Shown piece by piece: positions 8,776 to 19,814 of a stretch of 64,000 nucleotides of DNA. A program made the position numbers and the translations under genes. The DNA comes from Opitutia bacterium (GTDB taxonomy: Bacteria; Verrucomicrobiota; Verrucomicrobiia; Opitutales; Opitutaceae): NCBI GenBank assembly GCA_947452315.1, contig CANGCX010000006.1:1-64000 (forward strand), given 5' to 3'. The notes under the pieces were generated by a model, which made no database searches, was not told the DNA's origin, and was given only the letters and a program-made list of their open reading frames with translations. Each line of letters begins with the position of its first letter. The stretch's first letter is position 1.

Positions 8776-10065
8776 TCAGCTGCGTTTGGTGATTTCGCGA
8801 GCAGTGGATTCGACTGCGTTGGGAGCAGTGAGGTCCTTGGCGCCTTTGGCGCCAAGCTCAGCGAACTTGCGCGCACCAGGTAAGACGGTGCCCTCGAAGG
8901 AACCGACGGCCGTGTTATAGCCACGAATGGCTGCATCGAGACCGCGACCAACCTTCTCCAGGTTTTCGGCAAACGTAGAAATACGATCGTACAGTTGGCG
9001 GCCAAGGGCACTAATTTCGTCGGCGTTTTTGGAGACGGCTTCTTGGCGCCAACCGTACGCGGCGGCTTTAAGCAGAGCGATGAGGGTGGTAGGTGTGGCG
9101 AGAAGAACGCGGCGGGTGAGGGCGCGGTCCATGAGACTAGAGTCGGCGCTGAGCGCTGCGGTTAGAAAGTGGTCGCCGGGAAGGAAGAGAACAACGAACT
9201 CGGGGGCGGGTTGAAATTGCTCCCAGTAATTTTTAGCACCGAGGGCATCAATATGGCCTCTGACTTTTTGGGCGTGTTCAGCCAAGCGGGCGGCGCGGGT
9301 CGGTTCGTCGATGGCGTCTACGGCGGCACGGTAGGACTCAAGCGGGGCTTTGGCATCGACGACGATGCGCTGCCCCCCAGGGAGGCGAACGACGAGATCC
9401 GCGCGGAAGCCGCCGGCCTCTGCGGTCTCCTGTTCCGAGAAATCACAGTAGGGCAGCATGTCTGCCATCTCGACGACCCGGCGGAGCTGGAGTTCGCCCC
9501 AGCTGCCGGCGAAAGATGTAGATCGCAGGGCGGTAGAGAGTTTGTTGGCCTCGGCCTGGAGCTGGAGTTGCGCGGTGCCAAGGGTTTTGAGTTGTTCACC
9601 AAGGGCGCCGTAAGCGGAGGCGCGGGCTTTTTCGATTTCTGCTATCTTACCGTCTACTTTTTCAAGTGAATCGCGAAGGGGTTTCACAAGAGCATCGATG
9701 GCGAGTTGACGTTTCTCGAGGTCGCCGGCGGATTGCGTTTGGAGTTGGGCGAAAGATTGCTGGGCTTGGGCGAGGAAATCAGCGCGATTGGCGCGGAGGG
9801 CGTCGGCTGAGAGGGCTTTGAATTCAGCTACGAGACGCTCGTGAGCGGATTTTTCGGCGCTCAGCTCAGTGGCGTGCTGGGTGACGAGCGTCGACAGGCG
9901 CTGTGTCTCGATGCGTTGAACTGAAAGTTCTTGGGAGAGACGGGTGTTTTCCTCGGCTAGGGCACGGGTACGTTCGGTGAGAGTGGCGGCATGGCCGCGC
10001 CAATAAAACCAGACGATTAGGCTGCTGAGACCGGCGGCGATTACGGCGGTGAAGAAAAGTGACAT
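8776..10065 (-). CDS. rmuC: DNA recombination protein RmuC
   Basis: N-terminal TM, coiled coil, then SFAGSWGELQLRRVVEMADMLPYCDFSEQ...RIVVDAKAPLESY...FVVLFLPGDHFLTAAL...TPTTLIALLKAAAYGWRQE. Confidence 0.95.
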   Translation of the reverse strand: MSLFFTAVIAAGLSSLIVWFYWRGHAATLTERTRALAEENTRLSQELSVQRIETQRLSTLVTQHATELSAEKSAHERLVAEFKALSADALRANRADFLAQAQQSFAQLQTQSAGDLEKRQLAIDALVKPLRDSLEKVDGKIAEIEKARASAYGALGEQLKTLGTAQLQLQAEANKLSTALRSTSFAGSWGELQLRRVVEMADMLPYCDFSEQETAEAGGFRADLVVRLPGGQRIVVDAKAPLESYRAAVDAIDEPTRAARLAEHAQKVRGHIDALGAKNYWEQFQPAPEFVVLFLPGDHFLTAALSADSSLMDRALTRRVLLATPTTLIALLKAAAYGWRQEAVSKNADEISALGRQLYDRISTFAENLEKVGRGLDAAIRGYNTAVGSFEGTVLPGARKFAELGAKGAKDLTAPNAVESTAREITKRS

Positions 10066-10073
10066 GGAAAAAG

Positions 10074-10487
10074 TCAGGATAGAGCTTCGGGGCCGAAGGC
10101 TCCAGGCAGCAAGAGATCTAGCGTAGTTTCCTGACGCTCTTTGGATGCGCAGACACTGATCACTAGGGCAGTCGGACCGAATTCGTTAATAACTTGGCGG
10201 CATGCGCCGCAGGGACTCGTCGGTTGGGCAGTAGGCGTGTAAACGGCAACAGCGAGAACGCGGCGCTCGCCGGCGGCCACGGCAGTAAATATCGCGGTCC
10301 GCTCGGCGCAGTTGCACAGACCGTAGGACGCATTCTCGATGTTGGATCCGGCGTAAATTTTGCCCGAGGCGGCAAGTACGGCGGCACCCACGGGAAACTG
10401 GGAATACGGCGAGTAAGATTTTTTCGCGGCAGTGCGGGCGGCTTTTTCCAGCCGGCGGCAGATGGGGGCAGAAATTTTGTTAGCCAT
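10074..10487 (-). CDS. cdd: Cytidine deaminase
   Basis: SPYSQFPVGAAVLAASGKIYAGSNIENASYGLCNCAERTAIF (CAE) and PCGACRQVINEF (PCxxC). Start set at MANKIS; the track ORF is extended upstream. Confidence 0.94.
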   Translation of the reverse strand: MANKISAPICRRLEKAARTAAKKSYSPYSQFPVGAAVLAASGKIYAGSNIENASYGLCNCAERTAIFTAVAAGERRVLAVAVYTPTAQPTSPCGACRQVINEFGPTALVISVCASKERQETTLDLLLPGAFGPEALS

Positions 10488-10494
10488 GGAGAAA

Positions 10495-11685
10495 TTAGAG
10501 GCCGAGCTCGGTTTTGGTGGTGGCGAAAGCGTTGATGGCAAACTCAAGGTCGGCGCGCGAATGTGCGGCGCTGACTTGGGTGCGGATGCGGGCGGCACCT
10601 TGGGGTACGACCGGATAGAAAAAACCGACGACATACACGCCTTTTTCGAGCATGCGCGTGGCAAATTTCTGCGAGAGTGCTGCGTCGCCGAGCATCACGG
10701 GAACAATTGGATGAGAGCCGGGTTTGAGCGTGAGGCCTGCGGAGGTAAGGCCCGTGCGAAAGAATTTTGCGTTTTCTTCTAGGCGATCTCGTAAGGTCGT
10801 CGAGGTGCTGATAAGATCCAGAGCTGCGATGGACGATGCTACGATAGCGGGCGCCAGTGAGTTAGAAAATAGATAAGGGCGGGAGCGCTGGCGGAGTAGC
10901 GCGATAATTTCTTTTTTTCCACTGAGATAGCCGCCGCTCGCGCCGCCAAGGGCTTTACCTAGTGTGCCGGAAATGAGATCAATGCGGCCCATTACGCCGC
11001 AGTGCTCATGCGTCCCACGCCCGGTCCGACCCATGAACCCGACAGCGTGGCTATCGTCGACCATGACTAGGGCGCCGTAACGCTCAGCGAGATCGCAGAT
11101 CTCGCGTAGCGGGGCAATGAAACCGTCCATTGAAAACACGCCGTCGGTCACGACGAGTTTGAAGCGGGCTTTGGCGGCATCGGCGGCTTGGAGTTGGGTC
11201 TCTAGATCGGCGAGGTTGCAGTTTTTGTAGCGGAAGCGCTGGGCCTTGCAAAGGCGGATACCGTCAATGATCGAGGCGTGATTTAATTCATCGCTGATGA
11301 CGGCGTCTTCGGCGGTGAGCAGCGTTTCAAAAGCGCCTCCGTTGGCGTCGAAACAGGAGGAGTAAAGAATCGTGTCTTCAACTCCGAGGAAATCGCTGAG
11401 GCGCTGCTCGAGTTCGCGGTGGATTTCTTGGGTGCCGCAGATGAAGCGCACAGAGGCAAGACCATAGCCCCAGCGATCGAGCGCGGCGTGGGCTGCGGCG
11501 ATGATCGTGGGATGATTGGCGAGACCGAGGTAGTTGTTGGCGCAGAAATTGAGCACCTCACGACCACCGGCGACGGCGATGTGCGCGGACTGCGAGGTTG
11601 CGATGCGGCGTTCGCGCTTGGTGAGACCAGCAGAATCTATTTCGCCTAGGATTTGTTCGAGGTGCGCAAGATAAGCAGCCGTCAT
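10495..11685 (-). CDS. kbl: Glycine C-acetyltransferase (2-amino-3-ketobutyrate CoA ligase)
   Basis: [57 protein letters not shown]; adjacent to tdh. Start set at [11 protein letters not shown]. Confidence 0.95.
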   Translation of the reverse strand: MTAAYLAHLEQILGEIDSAGLTKRERRIATSQSAHIAVAGGREVLNFCANNYLGLANHPTIIAAAHAALDRWGYGLASVRFICGTQEIHRELEQRLSDFLGVEDTILYSSCFDANGGAFETLLTAEDAVISDELNHASIIDGIRLCKAQRFRYKNCNLADLETQLQAADAAKARFKLVVTDGVFSMDGFIAPLREICDLAERYGALVMVDDSHAVGFMGRTGRGTHEHCGVMGRIDLISGTLGKALGGASGGYLSGKKEIIALLRQRSRPYLFSNSLAPAIVASSIAALDLISTSTTLRDRLEENAKFFRTGLTSAGLTLKPGSHPIVPVMLGDAALSQKFATRMLEKGVYVVGFFYPVVPQGAARIRTQVSAAHSRADLEFAINAFATTKTELGL

Positions 11686-11687
11686 GG

Positions 11688-12728
11688 TTAGTCCCAGTTT
11701 AAGATGATTTTGCCGCTGCGGCCGGAGCGCATGAGATCGAAGCCTTTTTGAAAATCGGTGTAGTGGAAACGGTGCGTGATAACCGGTGAGATATCGAGGC
11801 CGCGTTGGATAAGAGACGTCATCTTGTACCACGTCTCATACATCTCGCGGCCGTAGATGCCTCGAATGGTGAGCATGTTAAAAACAACCTTGTTCCAATC
11901 CACCGCGGCGGCACCGGGCATAATGCCCAGGAGGGCAATGCGTCCGCCGTGGGCCATGTTGTCGATCATGGTATTGAGCGCCACGGGATTGCCCGACATC
12001 TCAAGGCCAACATCGAAGCCTTCTTTCATGCCAATCTCTCGTTGGACGTCTGCGAGATTTTCTTTTGAAACATCGACTGTGCGCGTGGCGCCCATCCGAG
12101 CGGCGAGAGCGAGGCGGTCGGGATTGATGTCGGTGACCACGACCTTGCGTGCGCCGGCTTGTTGGGCGATGGCTGTAGCCATACATCCAATGGGACCGGC
12201 GCCTGTGATGAGCACATCCTCGCCGACGAGATCGTATTGAAGGGCGGTGTGAGTAGCGTTACCAAGCGGGTCAAAGCACGACAGGACCTCGAGGGGAATC
12301 GAAGGATCGACGTGGACCGCGTTGGTGGCGGGGATACAGAGGTATTCGGCGAACGCGCCGTCGCGGTTCACGCCTACGCCTTTGGTATCTTTGCAAAGAT
12401 GGCGGCGGCCGGCTAGGCAGTTTCGGCACAGGCCGCACACAATGTGGCCCTCGCCGTCGACTAAATCGCCGGGCGCAAAGCCGATGACATTGGCACCTAC
12501 CGCCTCGATGGTACCGACGAATTCGTGGCCGACCACCATGGGTGGCTTAATGGTTTTTTCCGCCCATGCATCCCAGTTGTAGATGTGAACATCAGTGCCG
12601 CAGATGGAGGTTTTTTTGACCTTGATGAGGACGTCGTTGACGCCGGGCTTGGGCACGGGAACTTCTGTGAGTGAAAGGCCGGGGCCGGCTTTGAGTTTAG
12701 CGATGGCGCGCATAGTGGAAGCGGGCAT
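11688..12728 (-). CDS. tdh: L-threonine 3-dehydrogenase
   Basis: Zn-dependent MDR enzyme: [53 protein letters not shown]; adjacent to kbl. Confidence 0.95.
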   Translation of the reverse strand: MPASTMRAIAKLKAGPGLSLTEVPVPKPGVNDVLIKVKKTSICGTDVHIYNWDAWAEKTIKPPMVVGHEFVGTIEAVGANVIGFAPGDLVDGEGHIVCGLCRNCLAGRRHLCKDTKGVGVNRDGAFAEYLCIPATNAVHVDPSIPLEVLSCFDPLGNATHTALQYDLVGEDVLITGAGPIGCMATAIAQQAGARKVVVTDINPDRLALAARMGATRTVDVSKENLADVQREIGMKEGFDVGLEMSGNPVALNTMIDNMAHGGRIALLGIMPGAAAVDWNKVVFNMLTIRGIYGREMYETWYKMTSLIQRGLDISPVITHRFHYTDFQKGFDLMRSGRSGKIILNWD

Positions 12729-12848
12729 GGGATTTTTGATTTGTCCCAGATTAGCGATGGGGGCGGGCGGGAAACAATGGAGAACGCTCTCACATGACAC
12801 AGATTTAACGGGCGACACGAAATTTCATTTTCGGGTGACGCGAGTAAG

Positions 12849-14189
12849 GTGTGGCCGGTCGGGTCGAGCGATATGGGTTTGCCACTGCGACTGGGAGCTA
12901 GTGCGCTCGGCTTTCAGCCGATGATGAACCGATTTTATACCGATTTCGACGCAGAGACCTACGGCGCAGTCCGTAAGACCGATTATCGCAACGCCTTTCA
13001 AATTGACCGCGACCGGATCATTCATGCGCACGCTTTCCGGAAGCTACAGTCGAAGACACAGGTGTTTCTTTCCGGCGAATACGATTTCTATCGCACACGA
13101 CTGACGCATTCCATGGAAGTCGCGCAGATCGGGCGCTCTATTTGTCACTATTTGCGAACGCAGGGCGGACCGTTGGGTGATGATTTTTTTATCGATGGAG
13201 ATTTGGTCGAAGCTGTGTGTCTCGCGCATGATCTAGGGCACCCCCCGTTTGGGCATTCGGGTGAACGCACTCTGCAGGAGCTGATGTTGTCATGGGGTGG
13301 TTTCGAGGGGAACGCGCAGACGCTGCACCTGCTCACAGAGACGATGTTTCAAAATGAATCTGGTGTGCGTGGCATGCAGGCGACGCGTGCGCTGCTCGAT
13401 GGCGTTTTGAAGTACAAAAAACTCTTCACGGAATTTCCTGCACCGCCGGCGAATCATTTTCTCTACGATCCGCAGGGTGCGGTACGAACGTTTGTTTTTG
13501 GCGCAGCGACGATTCCCTCTGAGTTGCACACCCAGGAGAAACTCAACGCGTTTAAAAGCGTAGAATGTCAGATCATGGATTGGGCGGACGATGCGGCGTA
13601 CTCGCTCAATGATATTGTAGACGGCGTGAAGGCCGGTTTTTTGACGATCGAGCGGATTGAGGCCTGGGCGGCAGGGGAGGCGATTGATGCCGAGCGGCAG
13701 AGCTGGCTCGATGCGCTATTCGCAGCTATCAGGGCGGATCGATTGGAAAATGTTTTCTCGGCTAAGATCGGGGTATTCATCACTGCGTGTCGATTGCGTG
13801 AGCGAACAAATTTCATGAGTGCGGCGACTAACCGTTATCGTTTCGAACTCGTGGTGGCGCCGACTGCGGGGCGCGAGGCGATGTTTTATAAAAAAATGGC
13901 TAACGACATTATCTTTGAGAGCCCACAACTCCAGCAGATGGAACATAAGGCGCGTAAGGTGATGTTTGAGCTCTGGGATTCGGCATGGAAAAATTACGTC
14001 GAGCGCTCGGGCCGCATTATTCATATCTTGCCACCTCGGGTCGGTAAATTGATTGCTGCAGAAATGACCGAAGCAGGAAAGGCGCGCCAAATTTGCGATT
14101 GGTTGGCGGGCCTCACGGACGGAATGATTGTGCGGACCTACCAGCGGCTCTTTGATCCGGAACTAGGCTCGATCCGGGATTTGAGCTGA
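12849..14189 (+). CDS. dgt: Deoxyguanosinetriphosphate triphosphohydrolase (HD domain)
   Basis: FQIDRDRIIHAHAFRKLQSKTQVF...RTRLTHSMEVAQIGRSI...LAHDLGHPPFGHSGE. Start may be internal. Confidence 0.93.
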   Translation: MWPVGSSDMGLPLRLGASALGFQPMMNRFYTDFDAETYGAVRKTDYRNAFQIDRDRIIHAHAFRKLQSKTQVFLSGEYDFYRTRLTHSMEVAQIGRSICHYLRTQGGPLGDDFFIDGDLVEAVCLAHDLGHPPFGHSGERTLQELMLSWGGFEGNAQTLHLLTETMFQNESGVRGMQATRALLDGVLKYKKLFTEFPAPPANHFLYDPQGAVRTFVFGAATIPSELHTQEKLNAFKSVECQIMDWADDAAYSLNDIVDGVKAGFLTIERIEAWAAGEAIDAERQSWLDALFAAIRADRLENVFSAKIGVFITACRLRERTNFMSAATNRYRFELVVAPTAGREAMFYKKMANDIIFESPQLQQMEHKARKVMFELWDSAWKNYVERSGRIIHILPPRVGKLIAAEMTEAGKARQICDWLAGLTDGMIVRTYQRLFDPELGSIRDLS

Positions 14190-14194
14190 TCTTT

Positions 14195-14830
14195 TTAGGA
14201 TGTGAGGTGACCGTCACTGACCGCTCGAGCGACCATGGCTTGAGCGTAGGCCCAGAGATCAGCGCTGCCCTCGGCGATGTGGGCGTTGCGGGCGAGCACG
14301 CGGTCCGACGTAATGCCGTGTTTTTTCCAAGCAGCGCCTTCGGTTGAGCAATTGAGTAACATCGGATGAAAGCGGTCTACAGCGGCAGCAAATTTGGCTT
14401 CGGGGGTTTGACGGGCTTCAAACTCATCCCATAGCGCTCGGAAATCGGCGGATTGACCGCTTGGTAACAGGCCAAAAATGCGGTCGGCGGCGAGGCACTC
14501 GCGCGCGTGCTGATCGGCCATGTTTTTCGTGTCGTAGGCAAAGGTGTCTCCGGCGTCGATTTCGACGAGGTCGTGGATGATCACCATCTTGAGCACGCGT
14601 AGAACGTCGAGTTGCGGGACGTTGGCGTGCTCGGCGAGTGTGATCACGAGCAGACAGAGCCCCCATGAGTGTTCAGCGTCATTTTCGGCGCGACCGCTGA
14701 CGGTGTTCACCGTCTGCCGAAAAATATTTTTGAGCTGATCGACCTCAACGATGAAGGCGATCTGACGCGAGAGACGATCGAGCGTAGTGGCGCTCACGGT
14801 TTCAGGTAAGGGGCGAGGACTTTGGTCCAA
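14195..14830 (-). CDS. HD domain-containing protein (YfbR/5'-deoxynucleotidase-like)
   Basis: ENDAEHSWGLCLLVITLAEHA...MVIIHDLVEIDAGDTFAYD. The 5' end overlaps the neighbouring GDSL gene, so the true start may be downstream. Confidence 0.85.
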   Translation of the reverse strand: MDQSPRPLPETVSATTLDRLSRQIAFIVEVDQLKNIFRQTVNTVSGRAENDAEHSWGLCLLVITLAEHANVPQLDVLRVLKMVIIHDLVEIDAGDTFAYDTKNMADQHARECLAADRIFGLLPSGQSADFRALWDEFEARQTPEAKFAAAVDRFHPMLLNCSTEGAAWKKHGITSDRVLARNAHIAEGSADLWAYAQAMVARAVSDGHLTS

Positions 14831-15504
14831 ATCGCGTAGCCGGCCGGCTGCATATGGAGTTGATCCGCGATGAAGAGTTCGGGGCGGGTTTTTCCTTGGG
14901 CGTCGAGCATGGGAGTCGCAACATCAACAAAGGTGCGGCGCGAATCTTTGGCGCATTCGGCCACAATGAGCTTGTTCGCAAGTAAGACTTTATCGCGAAT
15001 TTTGGCACGAGAAGGACTTTCTTTAATCGCGAGGAAAATAATCTTTGTCTTGGGGAGCGCTGGGTGAATTTTGGCGCAGAACGCTTTAAAATCTGCGAGC
15101 AAAGCTTCGGCGGATTTGCCGGCTTGGAGGTCGTTTTCACCCGCGTAAACCACGACGAGGCGCGGCGCATAGGGTATGACTACGCGGTCCGCGTAAAACA
15201 CGCTGTCGGTGAGCTCCGAGCCGCCGAAGCCTCGATTGATTGTGGTGATACTAGGAAAGTCGACGGCAAGGCTCGTCCATTTACGTATCGAAGAACTGCC
15301 GACGAACACCACGGCGCCTTTGGCGGGGGCTTTGATGGTGTCCGCTTGGGTATATTTATCGATTTCTGCGGCCCATTTTTCAGGCGCAGCAAACCCATTT
15401 GTGCTTAACAGCAAAGCGATAACGGCAACGTGAGCTAAAGCGGGGAAGGGGTGTGTAAGAGAACGCATCGCGGTATAGCAAACACTGCTTAGCACCATCG
15501 GCAA
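14794..15504 (-). CDS. SGNH/GDSL hydrolase family protein, secreted
   Basis: VVFVGSSSIRKW (block I), NRGFGGSELTD, VVYAGENDL, DQLHMQPAGY; signal-like N-terminus MRSLTHPFPALAHVAVIALLLSTNGFA suggests start near 15468. Confidence 0.85.
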   Translation of the reverse strand: MPMVLSSVCYTAMRSLTHPFPALAHVAVIALLLSTNGFAAPEKWAAEIDKYTQADTIKAPAKGAVVFVGSSSIRKWTSLAVDFPSITTINRGFGGSELTDSVFYADRVVIPYAPRLVVVYAGENDLQAGKSAEALLADFKAFCAKIHPALPKTKIIFLAIKESPSRAKIRDKVLLANKLIVAECAKDSRRTFVDVATPMLDAQGKTRPELFIADQLHMQPAGYAIWTKVLAPYLKP

Positions 15505-15572
15505 TACGAGAGCGTTAGAGTTTTTTCATGCGTAGGATTGCGCCGAGGCTTTATTCGATTGAATCATTGGTT

Positions 15573-16628
15573 ATGTCTACGTTGCACGATTCCCTTCGCC
15601 TTGGCGCATTGACGCTGCCGAACCGTATCATCATGGCCCCGCTTACGCGTTGCCGTGCTTCAGTCGGTCGCGTGCCAAATCCAATGATGGCGAAATATTA
15701 CGCCCAACGGGCGTCTGCCGGCTTGATCCTAAGCGAGGCGACCGCTGTCGACCCTATGGGGGTTGGTTATCCAGATACGCCTGGTATTTGGTCGCCTGAT
15801 CAAGTGGCGGGCTGGAAATCTATCACTGCGGCCGTCCACGCCTCAGGTGGACGAATTTTTCTGCAGCTTTGGCATGTAGGGCGCATTTCTGATCCAGTTT
15901 ATCTTGGCGGCGCTTTGCCGGTGGCTCCGAGCGCAATTGCGGCGGCAGGCCATGTGAGTCTCATCCGACCTGAGAAGGCGTTTGTGACCCCGCGCGCCCT
16001 TGATCGAGTTGAGTTGCCAGGGGTCGTGGCTGCATATCGGCTCGGTGCAGAGAACGCGCAACGCGCGGGCTTTGATGGCGTCGAAATCCATGGCGCAAAC
16101 GGTTATTTGCTCGATCAATTTTTGCAGGATTCCTCCAACCACCGCACGGATGAGTATGGTGGATCGATCGAGAACCGCGCGCGACTTCCGCTAGAAGTCA
16201 CCGATGCAGTTATTGGCGTGTGGGGTGCTGATCGCGTGGGCTATCACCTTGCCCCACGTGGTGATGCCCACGGCGTAGGTGATTCTAATTTTGCGGAGAC
16301 GTTCGGTTACCTCGCTAAGCAATTGGGTAAACGTAAACTGGCATTTCTTTGCGCGCGCGAAGGTTTAGCCGAGCCGCGCCTCGGACCGACCTTAAAACAA
16401 ATGTTCGGCGGCGTGTTCATCGCCAATCAAGGTTTTACGGCAGCGGATGCCACGGCCGAGATCGCCGCGGGCCGTGCGGATGCCGTTGCTTGGGGGAAGG
16501 CCTTTATCGCGAACCCAGATTTACCTCGGCGTTTGCGTGAAGGCGCCCCGTTAAATGCACCCTTGCCGGAGTCTTTTTACGGAGGCGATGAGCGTGGTTA
16601 TACGGATTATCCCGCGCTTGGTTCCTGA
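15573..16628 (+). CDS. Old Yellow Enzyme family alkene reductase (NADH:flavin oxidoreductase)
   Basis: LPNRIIMAPLTRCRA, GFDGVEIHGANGYLLDQFLQDSSNHRTDEYGGSIENRARL (HxxN catalytic pair). Start set at MSTLHDSL. Confidence 0.94.
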   Translation: MSTLHDSLRLGALTLPNRIIMAPLTRCRASVGRVPNPMMAKYYAQRASAGLILSEATAVDPMGVGYPDTPGIWSPDQVAGWKSITAAVHASGGRIFLQLWHVGRISDPVYLGGALPVAPSAIAAAGHVSLIRPEKAFVTPRALDRVELPGVVAAYRLGAENAQRAGFDGVEIHGANGYLLDQFLQDSSNHRTDEYGGSIENRARLPLEVTDAVIGVWGADRVGYHLAPRGDAHGVGDSNFAETFGYLAKQLGKRKLAFLCAREGLAEPRLGPTLKQMFGGVFIANQGFTAADATAEIAAGRADAVAWGKAFIANPDLPRRLREGAPLNAPLPESFYGGDERGYTDYPALGS

Positions 16629-16658
16629 ATTTTTTCACTATCTCAATTTTTAAAAAAT

Positions 16659-17387
16659 ATGTCTTCTAAAATTGCTCTCATTACTGGTGCCAATAAGGGC
16701 ATCGGTCTCGAAACGGCCCGTCAGTTAGGGCGTCAGGGAATCTTTATTCTAGTCGGTGCGCGCGATGCGCAGCGCGGAGCCGGCGCGGTAGCGTTGTTGA
16801 AATCCGAAGGGATTGAGGCGCGTGTGGTGCCCCTGATCGTCACTGATGAAGCCTCGATCCGCACTGCTGCGACTTGGGTGGAAAAGGAATTTGGCCGACT
16901 CGATATTCTTGTGAATAACGCAGGTGTGCTCGACTATTCAACAGAGACGGGGCCGGCGACGGTTTCACAGGCTTCGCTACGTGCCACCTTTGACACGAAT
17001 TTTTTCGGTCTCGTCGCGGTGACCCAGGCATTTTTACCGTTGCTCAAAAAATCACCCGCAGGACGCATTGTGAATCTCTCTTCAATTCTCGGCTCAATCT
17101 CCGAACACGCCGATGTGAACTCGCCAATTTATCCGGCGCGGCTTATCGGTTATGATGCATCGAAGGCCGCGGTAAATATGTTCACAGTGGAACTTGCGCA
17201 GGAGTTGAAGGGTACCTCGCTCAAGGTGAATTCAGCTCATCCGGGCTGGGTTAAAACAGATATGGGGGGCGCTGGTGCACCAATGGAAATTGTAGATGGT
17301 GCGAAGACGAGCGTGGCGCTCGCTACGTTGCCGCCTGAGGGTCCGAGTGGCGGATACTTTCATCTCGGCGTGCACATGCGCTGGTGA
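16659..17387 (+). CDS. SDR family oxidoreductase
   Basis: ALITGANKGIGLETARQL, LVNNAGVLD, GYDASKAAVNM. Confidence 0.94.
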   Translation: MSSKIALITGANKGIGLETARQLGRQGIFILVGARDAQRGAGAVALLKSEGIEARVVPLIVTDEASIRTAATWVEKEFGRLDILVNNAGVLDYSTETGPATVSQASLRATFDTNFFGLVAVTQAFLPLLKKSPAGRIVNLSSILGSISEHADVNSPIYPARLIGYDASKAAVNMFTVELAQELKGTSLKVNSAHPGWVKTDMGGAGAPMEIVDGAKTSVALATLPPEGPSGGYFHLGVHMRW

Positions 17388-17415
17388 TTCACGTGTTCGC
17401 CCTTAACGCATAAAC

Positions 17416-18693
17416 GTGTCTACGCCTTCATCTTCTCCGCGCTTCCATTACGCATGGGTAGTCGCGGGGGTGACGTTTCTGACTCTACTAGCGGCGGCGG
17501 GCGCGCGCTCGGCTCCGGGCGTAATGCTTTTGCCACTCGGTAATGAATTTCAATGGAGCCGCGCGACGGTTTCGTCCGTGGTGGCGATCAACATTTTTAT
17601 TTTTGGACTGATCGGGCCTTTTGCAGCAGCGCTTTATGTGCGGCTTGGGTTGCGTCGAACGATGATGCTGGGGATGGCATTGCTGGCGCTTGGCTATGGA
17701 TCCACTGTGTTTTTACGTACCTATGTGCAGTTCGTAGTGTTGTGGGGTCTAGTCGTCGGAGCAGGGTCTGGGATGGCGGCCACGGTGCTCGGTGCGGCGG
17801 TTGCGAATCGCTGGTTCACAAAACATCGCGGACTAGTGATGGGTATGTTGACGGCAAGCACCGCGACAGGACAGCTCGTGTTCTTGCCGTGGTTTGCGTC
17901 GCTTGTGACGACGTCAGGTTGGCGCAGTGCGCCGCTGGTTGTGACGTGCGTTGCATTGGGGATGATTCCGGTGATTTGGTTTTTCATGCGCGACGAGCCG
18001 CAAGACCTAGGGCTGCGTCCGTATGGTGAAACGGGCGCGCCCGATACAGCTAAACGCTCGGTTGGAAACCCTGCAAAGCTAGCGATTACTACTTTGCTGG
18101 AAGCGGCGCGCACGCGCGACTTCTGGTTATTGGCGGGCTCGTTTTTTGTGTGTGGTGCGAGCACGAACGGCTTGATCGGGACACACCTAATTTCAGCGGC
18201 TTTTGATTGCGGGATACCCGAAGTGCGCGCGGCGGGTTTGTTGGCGATGATGGGACTTTTCGACCTCGCGGGAACGACGCTCTCTGGCTGGCTTTCGGAT
18301 CGTTACAACAACCGAGTTTTGCTTTTCGGCTACTACGGGTTGCGCGGGCTGTCGCTGTTGTTTTTACCCACCGCGTTACTCGGGCCAGTAGCTGGGTTAG
18401 GGGTGTTTGCCGTTTTTTATGGATTGGATTGGATCGCTACGGTGCCACCTACGGTGCGGCTAACAGGTGATGTATTCGGGCGAGAACGCGCGAGTATTGT
18501 CTTCGGCTGGATCGTGGCCGCTCATCAAGTCGGCGCGGCTTGCGCGGCGTATGGTGCGGGCGCGGTACGAACCGCACTAGGGAGTTACGCTTGGGCGTTT
18601 ATTGGCGCAGGCTTACTCTGCGTGATTGCGGCGATGGGCGTGTTGTCCATCGGTCGCGGTACGAAGCTAGGGCAGAAAACGTCGTCGGCTTAA
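17416..18693 (+). CDS. MFS transporter
   Basis: About 12 hydrophobic segments; FHYAWVVAGVTFLTLL..., RLGLRRTMMLGM. GTG start. Confidence 0.9.
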   Translation: MSTPSSSPRFHYAWVVAGVTFLTLLAAAGARSAPGVMLLPLGNEFQWSRATVSSVVAINIFIFGLIGPFAAALYVRLGLRRTMMLGMALLALGYGSTVFLRTYVQFVVLWGLVVGAGSGMAATVLGAAVANRWFTKHRGLVMGMLTASTATGQLVFLPWFASLVTTSGWRSAPLVVTCVALGMIPVIWFFMRDEPQDLGLRPYGETGAPDTAKRSVGNPAKLAITTLLEAARTRDFWLLAGSFFVCGASTNGLIGTHLISAAFDCGIPEVRAAGLLAMMGLFDLAGTTLSGWLSDRYNNRVLLFGYYGLRGLSLLFLPTALLGPVAGLGVFAVFYGLDWIATVPPTVRLTGDVFGRERASIVFGWIVAAHQVGAACAAYGAGAVRTALGSYAWAFIGAGLLCVIAAMGVLSIGRGTKLGQKTSSA

Positions 18694-18720
18694 GTGGGCG
18701 TAAGGGTGGCCCGCTTGAAA

Positions 18721-19806
18721 TTATTTTTTCGCTTGGACCGGAAGCAGGGGCTCGACGACCAGACCTTCGGTGAGGGTGTCGTTGGGATTGGCGGCGACCC
18801 GAACCCCGTCGGCAAGACCGGAAATGATCTCGATTTGAGCGCCGAAATCGCGACCGATTTTTACTTTTTGGAAACGGATCGATTGGGCGGCATCGACGGT
18901 GGCCACTTGGGGGCCGTCGGCGCGGATAATGACGGCATTGGACGGTAGCACGATAGCAGGCTCGACCGGCTTGAGCCGGAAACGAATTTGGACGAACATG
19001 CCGGGTAGAAGTTCTCCTTTGGCGTTTGGCAGTTGGATCTCAGTGGTGAGCGTGCGAGTAACCGGATCGAGAGCACCGGCTACGCGAACAACGGAGGCGT
19101 TGAACGTACGGCCTGGAAATTCGTTGATGAGCACTTCCACTTCGAGCCCGGGGCGGATTGAGCGGAGGTAAGATTGCGGTACGCTAGCGAAAACGCGCAG
19201 AGGAGTAATTGCGGCTATACGGAAGAGTTCACGGCGGCTGGAGTCGGTGGTGATTAATGCGCCGATCTCAGCACCACGAAAGGTAATGACCCCGGCGAAG
19301 GGAGCGGTGATCGTCTGCAGGGATTTGAGTTGGGTGAGGCGGCCGACGTTGGCTTCGGCGGCTTGGACGTCGGCGGCCCGAGCTTGGGCGGCGGCAGATT
19401 TTTCGTCAGCCTCTTGTTTGGAGACGGCATTACGGGCAGCGAGTTCAGTCCAGCGAGCGGCGGTGGCACGGGTGAGTTCGGCATTGGCCTTGGCTTGGGC
19501 TAGGGCGGCGCGGGATTGGTTGAGTTCTTGATCGAGCTCAGGGCCGTCGATGTTGGCGAGGGTTTGTCCGGCGGTCACTTGGTCGCCCAGGTCTACGAGC
19601 CATTTTGACAGGTAGCCTCCTGTACGAGCGTAGATTGAAGCTTCTTGGAAGGCTTGCAGGCTGGCGGGGAGGATAAGTTCGACGGCGGCGTTGGAGCGTG
19701 CGGCTAGGACGACATTGACCGGCGGCGGCGCTTTGCTGGCGGGCGTGGATGCGAGGCTGCACGCGGTGATCGTGATGAAAAGAAAGGGACGGAGTGCGGA
19801 CTTCAT
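18721..19806 (-). CDS. Efflux RND transporter periplasmic adaptor subunit (lipoprotein)
   Basis: Lipobox-like TACS; biotinyl-lipoyl-like GYLSKWLVDLGDQVTAGQTLANIDGPEL; coiled-coil hairpin; next to an RND permease. Confidence 0.92.
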   Translation of the reverse strand: MKSALRPFLFITITACSLASTPASKAPPPVNVVLAARSNAAVELILPASLQAFQEASIYARTGGYLSKWLVDLGDQVTAGQTLANIDGPELDQELNQSRAALAQAKANAELTRATAARWTELAARNAVSKQEADEKSAAAQARAADVQAAEANVGRLTQLKSLQTITAPFAGVITFRGAEIGALITTDSSRRELFRIAAITPLRVFASVPQSYLRSIRPGLEVEVLINEFPGRTFNASVVRVAGALDPVTRTLTTEIQLPNAKGELLPGMFVQIRFRLKPVEPAIVLPSNAVIIRADGPQVATVDAAQSIRFQKVKIGRDFGAQIEIISGLADGVRVAANPNDTLTEGLVVEPLLPVQAKK

Positions 19807-19814
19807 GGCGGAAA

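Noticed and set aside
10488-10664. N-terminal extension of the cdd ORF in the track ([14 protein letters not shown]...)
   Set aside because: Low-complexity, overlaps the kbl 3' coding region; cytidine deaminase homology begins at MANKIS (10487).
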